Below are positions 1 to 7,711 of a stretch of 14,916 nt of DNA, one piece after another. Position numbers and translations under genes: made by a program. The stretch lies in the NCBI GenBank assembly GCA_002403455.1, contig DHHV01000066.1:1644-16559 (forward strand), read 5' to 3'. The notes beneath the pieces are model-generated. The model was not told the DNA's origin and made no database searches. It saw nothing but the letters and a program-made list of their open reading frames with translations. Position 1 is the first letter of the stretch. Each line of letters begins with the position of its first letter. This stretch comes from Hyphomonadaceae bacterium UBA4763. GTDB taxonomy: Bacteria; Pseudomonadota; Alphaproteobacteria; Caulobacterales; Aquidulcibacteraceae.

Positions 1-2
1 GA

Positions 3-560
3 TTTATGCAAGCGCGGCGGGTGGCGCTGGCCGTTCCCTGCGCGAGCGCGGGCGAAGCGGGCGGCGCGGGCGGGCGGCTCGTGCTGACGCAAGAAGATCG
101 GCTGCCCTTTCCCGATGCGCTGTTTGACCGCGTGCTCGTCGTGCACGCCTTGGAGGAGGCCGAGAGCCTGCGCGCGTCGCTGCGTGAATTATGGCGCGTC
201 ACTGCGCCGGAAGGACGCTTGATGGCGATTGTCGCCAATCGGCGCGGGCTGTGGGCGCGCAGCGAGATCACGCCCTTTGGCCGCGGCCGCTCGTTCTCGC
301 AATCGCAATTGAGCGAGGCCTTGGAGAACGCCATGTTTTTGCCGCAAGCCTGGGCAAGGGCGCTTTATGCGCCGCCAGTTGATTCAACGCTCGTGTTAAA
401 CGCCGCCGATCTGTGGGAGCGGGCGGGCGAAGTCGCCGCGCCGCGCTTTGGCGGGTTACTGATGGTTGAAGCGATCAAGCGCTTGCACGCCGGACCCAAA
501 CCAATCCACGGGCGCGCGGTTGAAGCGCTGGCGCCGCGCACGGCGATGGAGCAAGCATGA
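3..560 (+). CDS. SAM-dependent methyltransferase, C-terminal part (5'-truncated by window edge)
   Basis: This is the C-terminal part of a class I SAM-dependent methyltransferase of the Methyltransf_11 type. The reading frame is open from base 3, so the gene almost certainly begins upstream; the ATG at position 6 is probably internal. Visible landmarks are the acidic stretch before LPFPDALFDRVLVVHALEE, which matches the strand-4 region after the SAM pocket, and the following ELWRVTAPEGRL, which resembles the usual 'RVLKPGGRL' strand. The glycine-rich SAM-binding motif must lie outside the window. The substrate cannot be told from this part. The stop overlaps the next gene by 4 bp (ATGA), which suggests translational coupling with the hydrolase downstream. 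Confidence 0.8.
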   Translation, partial: FMQARRVALAVPCASAGEAGGAGGRLVLTQEDRLPFPDALFDRVLVVHALEEAESLRASLRELWRVTAPEGRLMAIVANRRGLWARSEITPFGRGRSFSQSQLSEALENAMFLPQAWARALYAPPVDSTLVLNAADLWERAGEVAAPRFGGLLMVEAIKRLHAGPKPIHGRAVEALAPRTAMEQA

Positions 561-1420
561 CTTCGTTTTCGCGACGCGGGGCAAGCATGATGATCGCCGC
601 GGTGGCCACCGCCTGTTCGCCGGCGGCGACCTTTAACCGCCTGACCCCGAAGGACAAGGAGGGCCGATTGCTCGCCAAGGGCGAAAGTTATGGCCCCCAT
701 CTGCGCCACAAATTCGACGTCTATGGTCCGCGCGCGCCGTCGGCGCAGCCGCTCCCCTGGATCGCGTTCTTCTATGGCGGCTCCTGGCAGCGCGGCGAGC
801 GCGGGCTTTATCACTGGTTCGGCCGGTCCCTGGCCGCGCAAGGCTATGGCGTCGCCGTGATTGACTATCGCTTAGTGCCGGAGGTGCGTTTCCCCGATTT
901 TCTCGACGATTGCGCGGCGGGCGTTGCGCGCGTTCGGGCGCGGGCGGCGGAATTTGGTTTTGACCCTGAGCGGTTCGCGCTGATGGGCCATTCGGCCGGC
1001 GCCTATAATGCGATTTTCCTGGCGCTGGAGGGCGCGCGCTTGCAAAAAGCCGGGGCGCCGGCGGGGGCGCTGCGCGCGGCGATTGGGCTTGCCGGGCCGT
1101 ATGATTTTCTGCCGTTTGAGCCCGGCGCCGCGCAAGCCGCCTTTGCGCATTGGCCCGATCCGGCCGCAACGCAACCCATTACGTTCGCCCGCGCCGATGC
1201 GCCGCCGCTCTTGCTGTTGCACGGGGCGGAGGATGACGTGGTTGGCCTGAAGAACCAGCGCAATCTCGCCGCACGGCTGCGTGCGCTGGGCGCCGTTGTC
1301 GACGTCAAGGAATATCCCGGCATCGATCACATCGAAATCATTTCCGCGCTGTCGATCCCGTTTCGTAAGAAAGCGCCGGTGCGCGCCGATATTGCGGCGT
1401 TTTTGTCCGCGCATGTATAA
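557..1420 (+). CDS. alpha/beta hydrolase (carboxylesterase-like), probable lipoprotein
   Basis: A 287-residue alpha/beta hydrolase of the esterase/BD-FAE type. The N-terminus has two arginines, a short hydrophobic stretch and a Cys at residue 20 in an ATAC context, so it may be an exported lipoprotein, although the lipobox is not ideal. An oxyanion-hole motif FYGGSW (residues 72-77) stands in place of the usual HGG. The nucleophile is Ser146 in GHSAG (144-148). The likely acid is Asp226 or Asp227 in GAEDDVVG, and the base is His258 in GIDHIE. All catalytic elements are present, so it should be active on small esters; the natural substrate is unknown. It overlaps the methyltransferase by ATGA and lies just upstream of the metallo-hydrolase, so the three probably form one transcription unit. 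Confidence 0.85.
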   Translation: MTSFSRRGASMMIAAVATACSPAATFNRLTPKDKEGRLLAKGESYGPHLRHKFDVYGPRAPSAQPLPWIAFFYGGSWQRGERGLYHWFGRSLAAQGYGVAVIDYRLVPEVRFPDFLDDCAAGVARVRARAAEFGFDPERFALMGHSAGAYNAIFLALEGARLQKAGAPAGALRAAIGLAGPYDFLPFEPGAAQAAFAHWPDPAATQPITFARADAPPLLLLHGAEDDVVGLKNQRNLAARLRALGAVVDVKEYPGIDHIEIISALSIPFRKKAPVRADIAAFLSAHV

Positions 1421-1438
1421 CAAGGATTGGACCCGATC

Positions 1439-2383
1439 ATGATCCTCAACCGTCGTCAAATGTTCAGCGCCGGCCTCAGCCTTGCCGGGATAACCGCCAT
1501 GGGCCTTGGCGCGCAAGCTTGCGCGCAGCAAGGCTTGCCGCCGGTCAAAGCGACCGACCTCGGGGCTGGCCTCTTCGTGCTGGAAGGCGCGGGCGGCCAT
1601 GTCGGGGTCAGCGTTGGCAAAGACGGCGTCTTTGTGATCGATAGCCAATATGCCCCGATCGCGCCGAAATTGATCGAGAAAATCAGTGAATTATCGCCCG
1701 AGCCAATCAAGCTGCTGCTGAATACGCATTGGCATGGCGATCATGTCGGTGGCAATGCCGTGTTCAAGGCCGCCGGCGCCGAAATCATGGCCCACAAGAA
1801 CGTCTTGACCCGCGTCAGCGCGCCACAAGCCTGGCCCACTTTGGGCTTTCCGGACGCTGAACCGATCCCGGTGGCGGGACGACCCACGCGTTTGCTCGAT
1901 GATGAAGGGCTGGTGTTCAAGCAGAATGGCCAGACGATCCTCGTCAAACACGAGCCGACCGCTCATACCGACGGCGATGTCTGGGTCTATTTCGTCGAAG
2001 CCGACGTCATTCATGCCGGCGATTTGTCTTTCCACCAGATATTCCCGTTTATCGACGTCGACACGGGCGGCACGATCGATGGCTATATCGCCGGCCAAGA
2101 GGCGATCATCGCCGCCGCTGGGCCTGCGACCAAGATCATCACCGGCCATGTCAAGCAGGGCGGCAATCCAGTCACCAATCGCGACGGCGTCGCCGGTGAT
2201 GTGGCGCTGTTAAAATCGGTCCGCGCCAAAATGGCTAAAGTCGTTGCGGACGGCATGAGCCTCGAGCAAGCGCTTGCCGCCAAGCCAATCGCCGAAGAGG
2301 CAAAAACCCTCGATTGGCGCTTCATCACCGAGGAGCGCATGGTGCGGCTGGTCTATGCCGATTTGAAGCGACAGCTGGGGTAA
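1439..2383 (+). CDS. MBL-fold metallo-hydrolase, exported
   Basis: A 314-residue metallo-beta-lactamase-fold hydrolase. I chose the ATG at 1439 because the TTG at 1427 directly abuts the AAGGA ribosome-binding sequence at 1422-1426; from 1439 the spacer is 12 nt. The N-terminus starts MILNRRQMF followed by a hydrophobic segment and an AQACAQ region, like a Tat-type signal peptide cleaved near residue 27-29. The zinc ligands are visible: HWHGDH (97-102), His176 in TAHTDGD, Asp195 in HAGD and His237 in ITGH. The protein is therefore a probable periplasmic dinuclear zinc hydrolase of the cyclase/beta-lactamase-like group. Beta-lactam activity cannot be claimed. It ends 32 bp before the convergent sufT end. 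Confidence 0.85.
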   Translation: MILNRRQMFSAGLSLAGITAMGLGAQACAQQGLPPVKATDLGAGLFVLEGAGGHVGVSVGKDGVFVIDSQYAPIAPKLIEKISELSPEPIKLLLNTHWHGDHVGGNAVFKAAGAEIMAHKNVLTRVSAPQAWPTLGFPDAEPIPVAGRPTRLLDDEGLVFKQNGQTILVKHEPTAHTDGDVWVYFVEADVIHAGDLSFHQIFPFIDVDTGGTIDGYIAGQEAIIAAAGPATKIITGHVKQGGNPVTNRDGVAGDVALLKSVRAKMAKVVADGMSLEQALAAKPIAEEAKTLDWRFITEERMVRLVYADLKRQLG

Positions 2384-2419
2384 GGGCGGTCCGACCACCC
2401 ACCGCACCGCGGCCCTTAC
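2380..2419. terminator. dyad between convergent stops (weak terminator candidate)
   Basis: GTAAGGGC (2380-2387) and GCCCTTAC (2412-2419) form a perfect 8-bp inverted repeat that includes both convergent stop codons. The loop is 24 nt and there is no clear T-run, so an intrinsic terminator function is doubtful. It is the only hairpin seen at the end of the suf operon. Confidence 0.3.
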
Positions 2420-2811
2420 ATCATGTTCAGTTCGAGCTTGGCTTCGTCGGACATCCGCGCCGGGCTCCACGGTGGGTCGAACACCATATTGACATTGACA
2501 GCTTTGACGCCGTCGACCTTGCCGACGGCCGCTTCCACCCAGCCGGGCATTTCGCCAGCGACTGGGCAAGCCGGCGCGGTTAAGGTCATTTCGATCGAGA
2601 CGACGCGGTCATCGTCGAAATCGACTTTGTAGATCAGACCCAGTTCATAGATATCGACCGGGATTTCCGGGTCATAGACCGTTTTCAGCGCGGCGATCAG
2701 ATCATCGGTGATCCGGTCCAGCTCAGCTTGCGGAATTGCGCTCTTCGTCGGCGATTGAGGCGCGTCATGGCGCTCGGCAAGGGCGGCGGGCGCGAGGCTT
2801 TGTCCTTCCAT
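2416..2811 (-). CDS. sufT: SufT, MIP18/DUF59-family Fe-S assembly protein
   Basis: A 131-residue protein with a MIP18 (DUF59) domain, the last gene of the suf operon. The core shows YDPEIPVDIYELGLIY from residue 45, then TLTAPACPVAG with Cys82, and a C-terminal VFDPPWSPARMSDEA; these are the hallmarks of SufT/PaaD-like proteins. SufT-type proteins help Fe-S protein maturation. The start is set at the ATG at 2811 because the strong AAGGAG at 2818-2823 sits 6 nt upstream of it; the ATG at 2817 would directly touch that ribosome-binding site. The site overlaps the sufS stop codon, so translation of the two genes is probably coupled. The first ~30 residues are low-complexity and not conserved in character. 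Confidence 0.88.
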   Translation of the reverse strand: MEGQSLAPAALAERHDAPQSPTKSAIPQAELDRITDDLIAALKTVYDPEIPVDIYELGLIYKVDFDDDRVVSIEMTLTAPACPVAGEMPGWVEAAVGKVDGVKAVNVNMVFDPPWSPARMSDEAKLELNMM

Positions 2812-2822
2812 CCACATCTCCT

Positions 2823-4079
2823 TTAAGACAGTAATTTGCGGGCGCGGCCGAGCGCGTCCAAAAACGCATCGACCTCTTCAAAGGTGTTATAGGGAGCAAA
2901 GCTCGCGCGCGCCGACGAGGTCACGCCGAAGCGGCGCATCAACGGCTCGGCGCAATGCTGGCCAGCGCGGATCGCCACGCCATATTTGTCCAGGATTTGC
3001 GCAATGTCATGGGCATGGGCGCCGTCCAGCGTGAAAGCGAGGATCGCGCCTTTGCAGGGCGCTTCGCCGATGATCTTTGCCCCGGGAATGGACCGCAGGC
3101 CATCGGCAGCGCGGGCGTAGAGCGCTTCTTCATGCGTCAAGGCGCCGGGGCGGTCGAGCGCGCGTAGCTGTTCAATCGCGGCGCCGAGGCCGATCGCTTC
3201 CAAAATCGGCGGGGTGCCGGCTTCGAATTTATGCGGCGGCTCGGCATAGGTGATGCGATCTTGCGCCACGCTTTCGATCATTTCGCCGCCGCCTTGATAG
3301 GGCCGCAGGCAGGTCAACCATTCAGCCTTGCCATAGAGAAAGCCGATCCCGGACGGGCCATAAAGCTTATGCCCGGTCGCGACGTAAAAATCGGCGTCGA
3401 TGGCGCGGACATTGACCGGCAAATGCACGGCGGCCTGGCTGCCGTCGAACAGCACGGCTGCGCCAACGTCGTGAGCGAGCGCGGCAATCGCGGCGGCGTC
3501 GGTGACGGTGCCCAGCACGTTCGACATATGGGTGACGGCGACCAGCTTGGTGCGCGGACTCAAAAGACGCGCAAACGCCTCCATGTCGAGCGCGCCGTCA
3601 TCGCGCACCGGCGCCCAGCGCAGCACCGCCCCATGGCGCTCGCGGAGAAAATGCCAAGGCACGATATTGGAATGATGCTCCATCTCAGTGAGCAAGATTT
3701 CATCGCCTGGCTGGATGAATTCGGCAAAGCCATTGGCGACTAAATTGATCGCCTCGGTCGAGCCGCGCGTGAAAACGATGTTTTCCGGCGCCGGGGCGTT
3801 CAAAAAGCGCGCAATGCTGGCCCGCGCCGCCTCGAAGCGTTGCGTCGTCTCATTGGCGAGCGTGTGAATGCCGCGATGCACATTGGCGTAGGACTGGGTC
3901 ATCGCTTCGGTCATCGCCGCGATCACGGCGTGCGGTTTTTGCGCCGAGGCGGCGTTGTCGAGATAGACCAGCGGCCGGCCATGGATCTGGCGCGCCAGGA
4001 TCGGAAATTCCGCCCGAAACGCTGCCGGGTCGAACGGCGCCAAGGGGGTGGGCGCGAGCGCGCCTATGCCGTCAGCCAT
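2823..4079 (-). CDS. sufS: SufS, group II cysteine desulfurase
   Basis: A 418-residue PLP-dependent cysteine desulfurase that removes sulfur from cysteine as an enzyme persulfide for the SufBCD scaffold. Visible features are YLDNAASAQKP near residue 39, EHHSN with His135, Asp212 in LFDGSQAAVH, the PLP-binding Lys238 in ATGHKLYGP, and the catalytic Cys376 in RAGQHCAEPLMRRFG. The RxGxHCAxP form is typical of SufS and differs from the IscS-type loop of the second desulfurase in this operon. GGAGG at 4087-4091 lies 7 nt before the ATG. The start overlaps the end of sufD by 16 bp. No sufE or sufU partner gene is present in the window. Confidence 0.95.
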   Translation of the reverse strand: MADGIGALAPTPLAPFDPAAFRAEFPILARQIHGRPLVYLDNAASAQKPHAVIAAMTEAMTQSYANVHRGIHTLANETTQRFEAARASIARFLNAPAPENIVFTRGSTEAINLVANGFAEFIQPGDEILLTEMEHHSNIVPWHFLRERHGAVLRWAPVRDDGALDMEAFARLLSPRTKLVAVTHMSNVLGTVTDAAAIAALAHDVGAAVLFDGSQAAVHLPVNVRAIDADFYVATGHKLYGPSGIGFLYGKAEWLTCLRPYQGGGEMIESVAQDRITYAEPPHKFEAGTPPILEAIGLGAAIEQLRALDRPGALTHEEALYARAADGLRSIPGAKIIGEAPCKGAILAFTLDGAHAHDIAQILDKYGVAIRAGQHCAEPLMRRFGVTSSARASFAPYNTFEEVDAFLDALGRARKLLS

Positions 4080-4975
4080 GACCGCGCCTCCAGTCGCAGA
4101 GATTCTTGCAGGGCTTCATCCTCGATGTCTTCAAGCGCTGCGGCGATATGCGCCTCGATCAATAAGGCCCGCGCCGCCGCCAACGGCATGCCGCGCTGGC
4201 GCAGATAGAACAAGGCTTGGCCGTCGAGCGCGCCGATCGAATTGCCATGCGCACAGGCGACGTCATCGGCGTAGATCTCCAATTCCGGTTTGGAATTGAT
4301 CTCGGCGCGTTCGTCGAGCAGCAGCCCGTCATGAGACATTTGCGCATCGGTTTTTTGCGCGCCGCGCGCGACGTAAAACTTGCCCTGGAAAACGGCTTTG
4401 CCGCCGGCCCGCGCCGCGCCCTTGGTTATCTGCCGCGTGACGCCATGATCGATGTGATGGGCGGCAAGGCTGGTGAGATCGACATGCGCCCCGTCCCCGA
4501 CGAGATAAGCCGCGTTGAGGCGGGCTTGCGCGCCGGCGCCCTGATGGACGATCTCGGTCTCGATCCGACAAAACCGCGCCCCGAACGCGAGGATCGTCTG
4601 CGTATAACGCGCGCCGGCTTCCAGCACGATGCGCCCATGCAGCGCGATGACGGCGTCCGCCGCAAAGGGTTGAATGACAACCCGGTGCAAATGCGCATCG
4701 CGCGCCACCAGCGCCTCAAAGCCTTTCGCCGTCAGCCCCGCTTGCGGATCAATCCGCTCGACGCGCAACAAGGTTTCGCCGGGGGCGAGGGAAAGGCTGT
4801 CGTTCCGCCCGTAAAATTGCGCGAGCGCCAAGATCGGGTGCAACGTCGGATGGGGCGCGGCCGGCGGCGGGGTCAGCGCCAACGCCTCGACGGATCGGGC
4901 CAAATCGCTCCATTTCCACGCCTCGACGCGCCGATTGGGCAACGCAAACGGGATCGCTGCTTTGGCTGCGCCCAT
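4064..4975 (-). CDS. sufD: SufD, compact Fe-S scaffold subunit
   Basis: A 303-residue SufD-family protein, partner of SufB and SufC in the cluster assembly complex. It has the N-terminal LPNRRVEAWKWSDL motif, then the beta-helix core, and ends with the SUFBD signature KPELEIYADDVACAHGNSIG (Cys241, His243) followed by LDGQALFYLRQRGMP. The histidine matches in context the functional His of E. coli SufD. The protein is much shorter than the about 420 residues of E. coli SufD; the deficit is before and just after the WKWSDL motif. I prefer the ATG at 4975, which overlaps the sufC stop as TGATG and has GGAGG (4983-4987) 7 nt upstream; a GTG at 4978 is possible. Confidence 0.9.
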   Translation of the reverse strand: MGAAKAAIPFALPNRRVEAWKWSDLARSVEALALTPPPAAPHPTLHPILALAQFYGRNDSLSLAPGETLLRVERIDPQAGLTAKGFEALVARDAHLHRVVIQPFAADAVIALHGRIVLEAGARYTQTILAFGARFCRIETEIVHQGAGAQARLNAAYLVGDGAHVDLTSLAAHHIDHGVTRQITKGAARAGGKAVFQGKFYVARGAQKTDAQMSHDGLLLDERAEINSKPELEIYADDVACAHGNSIGALDGQALFYLRQRGMPLAAARALLIEAHIAAALEDIEDEALQESLRLEARSWLTA

Positions 4976-5742
4976 CACGCCGCCTCCGCTACGATGCCGT
5001 CATAGCCTTCTTGCTCGAGCCGCAAGGCAAGATCAGGTCCGCCGCTTTTGATGATCCGGCCGCCCGCCAGCACATGCACCTGATCGGGGCGGATGTAATC
5101 GAGCAGACGCTGATAATGGGTGATCACCAGCATGGCGCGATCGGGGCCGCGCAAGGCGTTGACGCCCTCGGCGACGATTTTCAGCGCATCGATGTCGAGG
5201 CCGCTATCGGTCTCGTCGAGCAAGATCAGTCGCGGCTCCAGCATCAGCATTTGAAAGATTTCGAGGCGCTTTTTCTCGCCACCGGAAAAGCCGACATTGA
5301 TGGGCCGTTTCAGCATCTCGACGTCGATTTTCAGCTGCGCGGCGATGCGGCGGGCTTTCTTCAGGAAATCCGGCGCGGAAATCTCCGCCTCGCCGCGCGC
5401 TTTGCGCTGCGCGTTCATGGCGGCGCGCACAAAGGTCATCACCGGCACGCCGGGAATTTCGACCGGATATTGGAAGGAGAGGAACAGGCCCTTGACGGCG
5501 CGTTCTTCCGGTTCGAGCGCCAGCAGGTCTTCCCCGTCGAGCAACGCTTCGCCGCCGGTCGCGACATAATGCTCGCGCCCCGCCAAGAGGTAAGACAAGG
5601 TGGATTTACCGGCGCCATTCGGACCCATAATGGCGTGGACTTCGCCGGTCGGCACGGCGAGGCTCAGCCCTTGCAGGATTTGCTTGGGCGTTCCTTCGTC
5701 CGGGTCGCCGATCGTGGCGGAAAGGTTGTCTATTTTCAGCAT
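4975..5742 (-). CDS. sufC: SufC, ABC-type ATPase of the SUF complex
   Basis: A 255-residue soluble ABC ATPase that drives conformational change in the SufBC2D scaffold. Walker A is GPNGAGKST (40-48), the signature is FSGGE (152-156), Walker B is LILLDE (172-177) followed by TDSGLD, and the H-loop His209 lies in ITHYQRLL. The Q-loop FQYPVEIPG (90-98) and the GEKKRLEI stretch are characteristic of SufC rather than of transporter ATPases. It begins 178 bp downstream of the antitoxin end, after the toxin remnant, instead of closely following sufB as in many suf operons. An AAGG about 9 nt before the ATG may serve as ribosome-binding site. Confidence 0.95.
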   Translation of the reverse strand: MLKIDNLSATIGDPDEGTPKQILQGLSLAVPTGEVHAIMGPNGAGKSTLSYLLAGREHYVATGGEALLDGEDLLALEPEERAVKGLFLSFQYPVEIPGVPVMTFVRAAMNAQRKARGEAEISAPDFLKKARRIAAQLKIDVEMLKRPINVGFSGGEKKRLEIFQMLMLEPRLILLDETDSGLDIDALKIVAEGVNALRGPDRAMLVITHYQRLLDYIRPDQVHVLAGGRIIKSGGPDLALRLEQEGYDGIVAEAA

Positions 5743-5763
5743 CGTGTTGACCTTGATCGTAAA

Positions 5764-5924
5764 CTAGTTGCGTAATTGACGGCCGTCTAAAATCGAGATG
5801 ATACGGACCGCACCATTATTGAGCAGGCGACACACAATAATCTTGCTCCATTTTTCAATAATTATTCTCGCGCCCGAACAATACAGCCAGCTTTTCCCAT
5901 TTGCGGAAACATCTTGATATTCAT
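5764..5924 (-). pseudogene. remnant of a ParE/RelE-family toxin (frameshifted, N-terminus missing)
   Basis: On the minus strand, right after the antitoxin, one frame starting at 5924 reads MNIKMFPQMGKAGCIVRARE and stops at 5862. A different frame then carries IIIEKWSKIIVCRLLNNG followed by AVRIISILDGRQLRN to a TAG at 5764-5766. Joined, these match in order the C-terminal half of ParE toxins: 'FPxMGRxGRV.GTREL', then 'YIIxYRV..G.VRILxVLHGRQ'. One lost base just after the RARE codons, near 5862-5864, would explain the switch. The N-terminal half of a normal ~95-residue toxin is absent. This is inferred from family pattern only. The stretch is more AT-rich than the suf genes. Confidence 0.7.
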
Positions 5925-6187
5925 GACTCAAGAATTTCATTTATTTGACGATCCACTTCTTCTTGAGAAACGGTGTCGCCGCGTTCGATCTCCTCAATTC
6001 CAGCCTGAATTTCCTCGATATCTTCCACCGATAATGGGCCGATTTCTTCATATTGGTCGATCATCGTCAGCAAAACAGGCAAGCAATCGGATACGTATTG
6101 CGCAAGCGGCAGTGACTTTTCCGTCGCTGCTTCGAGGAGTTTTTGATAATTCTCATCAGAAATTTCGATTTGGAGTGACTTCGTCAT
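5921..6187 (-). CDS. ParD-like (ribbon-helix-helix type) antitoxin
   Basis: An 88-residue acidic protein. The N-terminus LQIEISDENYQKLLEAATEK resembles the strand and first helix of ribbon-helix-helix antitoxins. The C-terminus, with IEEIQAGIEEIERGDTVSQE followed by EVDRQINEILE, has the 'GI.DIE.G..V..EEV...I' pattern seen in ParD/RelB-like antitoxins that wrap around ParE toxins. It looks complete, and the toxin-like remnant directly follows, overlapping its stop. Base composition is clearly lower in GC than sufB and sufC, which suggests transfer into the operon. A TATAAGA sequence just before the ATG may be part of its own promoter, or only weak spacer; no good Shine-Dalgarno is seen. It may still bind DNA and influence local transcription. 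Confidence 0.72.
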   Translation of the reverse strand: MTKSLQIEISDENYQKLLEAATEKSLPLAQYVSDCLPVLLTMIDQYEEIGPLSVEDIEEIQAGIEEIERGDTVSQEEVDRQINEILES

Positions 6188-6223
6188 TCTTATACCGGCA
6201 AAGTGAGAGCGTTAGTCTTCAGA

Positions 6224-7696
6224 TTACCCTACGCTTCCTTCAAGGCTGACTTCCAACAATTTCTGCGCCTCCACGGCGAATTCCATCGGCAGATGCTGCA
6301 AGACTTCGCGCACAAAGCCATTAACCAGCAACGCCACCGCCTGCTCCTCCGGAATGCCGCGCTGGCGGGCGTAGAATAATTGGTCCTCGGACAATTTCGT
6401 CGCCGTCGCTTCATGTTCGAGCTTGGCGTCCGGACGGCGGCATTCGACATAAGGCACGGTATGGGCGCCGCATTCCTCGCCGATCAGCAGGCTGTCGCAT
6501 TGGGTGAAATTGCGCGCGCCCGCCGCTTTGGGATGGATCGCGACGAGGCCGCGATAGGTATTGTTCGACTTGCCGGCCGAAATGCCCTTGGAAATGATCC
6601 GCGAGCGGGTGTTGCGGCCCAAATGGATCATCTTGGTGCCAGTATCGGCTTGCTGACGGCCATTGGTCACGGCGATCGAGTAGAACTCGCCGACGCTGTC
6701 ATCGCCGCGCAAGACGCAGCTCGGATATTTCCAGGTGACGGCCGAGCCGGTCTCGACTTGCGTCCAGGAAATCTTGGCGCGCGCGCCGCGGCAATCGCCG
6801 CGCTTGGTCACAAAGTTATAAATGCCGCCTTTGCCGTCCGAATCGCCCGGCCACCAATTCTGCACGGTCGAATATTTGATCTCGGCATCGTCCATCGCCA
6901 CCAGTTCAACGACGGCGGCGTGCAATTGGTTCTCATCGCGCATCGGCGCGGTGCAACCTTCGAGATAGGACACATAGGCGCCGCGATCGGCGATGATCAG
7001 CGTGCGCTCGAACTGGCCCGTGCCCTCGGCGTTCATCCGGAAATAGGTCGACAGCTCCATCGGGCAGCGCACGCCGGGCGGCACATAGACAAAGGACCCG
7101 TCCGAAAACACCGCCGAATTCAGCGTCGCAAAGAAATTGTCCGAGGTCGGCACGACGGATCCGAGATATTGCCGCACGAGGTCCGGATATTCCTGCAGCG
7201 CCTCAGAGATCGAGCAAAAGATCACGCCGGCTTTCTTCAGCTCTTCCTTGAAGGTCGTCACGACCGAAACGCTGTCGAACACCGCGTCGACCGCCACTTT
7301 TGGCGCGCCCTCGACGCCGAGCAGAACCTCGCGTTCGCGCAAGGGAATGCCGAGCTTTTCATAGGTCTCGAGGATCTCCGGAGGCACTTCGTCCAGGCTT
7401 TTATATTTGGCGGCGTTGCGCGGCGCGGCGTAATAATAGGCGTCCTGATAATCGATCGTCGGGTAACGCACCATTGCCCAGGTCGGCTCGTCCATCGTCA
7501 GCCAGCGTTGAAACGCGGCAAGGCGCCAATCCAGCATCCATTGCGGTTCGTTTTTCTTGGCGGAAATATAGCGGACGATGTCTTCATTCAGCCCCTTCGG
7601 GGCCAATTCTTGCTCCACATTCGTGGTGAAGCCATATTTATACTTATCGGCCTCGAGCGCTTTGACGTCGTCGATGGTTTTTTGAACGGCAGGCAT
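6224..7696 (-). CDS. sufB: SufB, Fe-S cluster scaffold subunit
   Basis: A 490-residue SufB, the scaffold on which nascent clusters form in the SufBC2D complex. The length matches the family (about 480-495). It shows the N-terminal YKYGFTT region, SVVPTSDNFFATLNSAVFSDG, VYVPPGVRCPMELSTYFR, and the C-terminal core ARNFTQCDSLLIG with Cys400. Glu429 lies in KLEHEATATK. Cys400 and Glu429 correspond in context to E. coli Cys405 and Glu434, which are important for sulfur transfer and cluster formation. It starts 15 bp after the end of the upstream desulfurase gene and is followed on its 3' side by the toxin-antitoxin island. Confidence 0.96.
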   Translation of the reverse strand: MPAVQKTIDDVKALEADKYKYGFTTNVEQELAPKGLNEDIVRYISAKKNEPQWMLDWRLAAFQRWLTMDEPTWAMVRYPTIDYQDAYYYAAPRNAAKYKSLDEVPPEILETYEKLGIPLREREVLLGVEGAPKVAVDAVFDSVSVVTTFKEELKKAGVIFCSISEALQEYPDLVRQYLGSVVPTSDNFFATLNSAVFSDGSFVYVPPGVRCPMELSTYFRMNAEGTGQFERTLIIADRGAYVSYLEGCTAPMRDENQLHAAVVELVAMDDAEIKYSTVQNWWPGDSDGKGGIYNFVTKRGDCRGARAKISWTQVETGSAVTWKYPSCVLRGDDSVGEFYSIAVTNGRQQADTGTKMIHLGRNTRSRIISKGISAGKSNNTYRGLVAIHPKAAGARNFTQCDSLLIGEECGAHTVPYVECRRPDAKLEHEATATKLSEDQLFYARQRGIPEEQAVALLVNGFVREVLQHLPMEFAVEAQKLLEVSLEGSVG

Positions 7697-7711
7697 GGCG
7701 TTTCTCTACAA

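Noticed and set aside
5764..5940. A continuous minus-strand frame of 58 codons starting at 5940 as an independent small gene
   Set aside because: Its first part overlaps the antitoxin end in another frame and has no ribosome-binding site; only the second part resembles a ParE C-terminus, so the frameshifted pseudogene explains it better.
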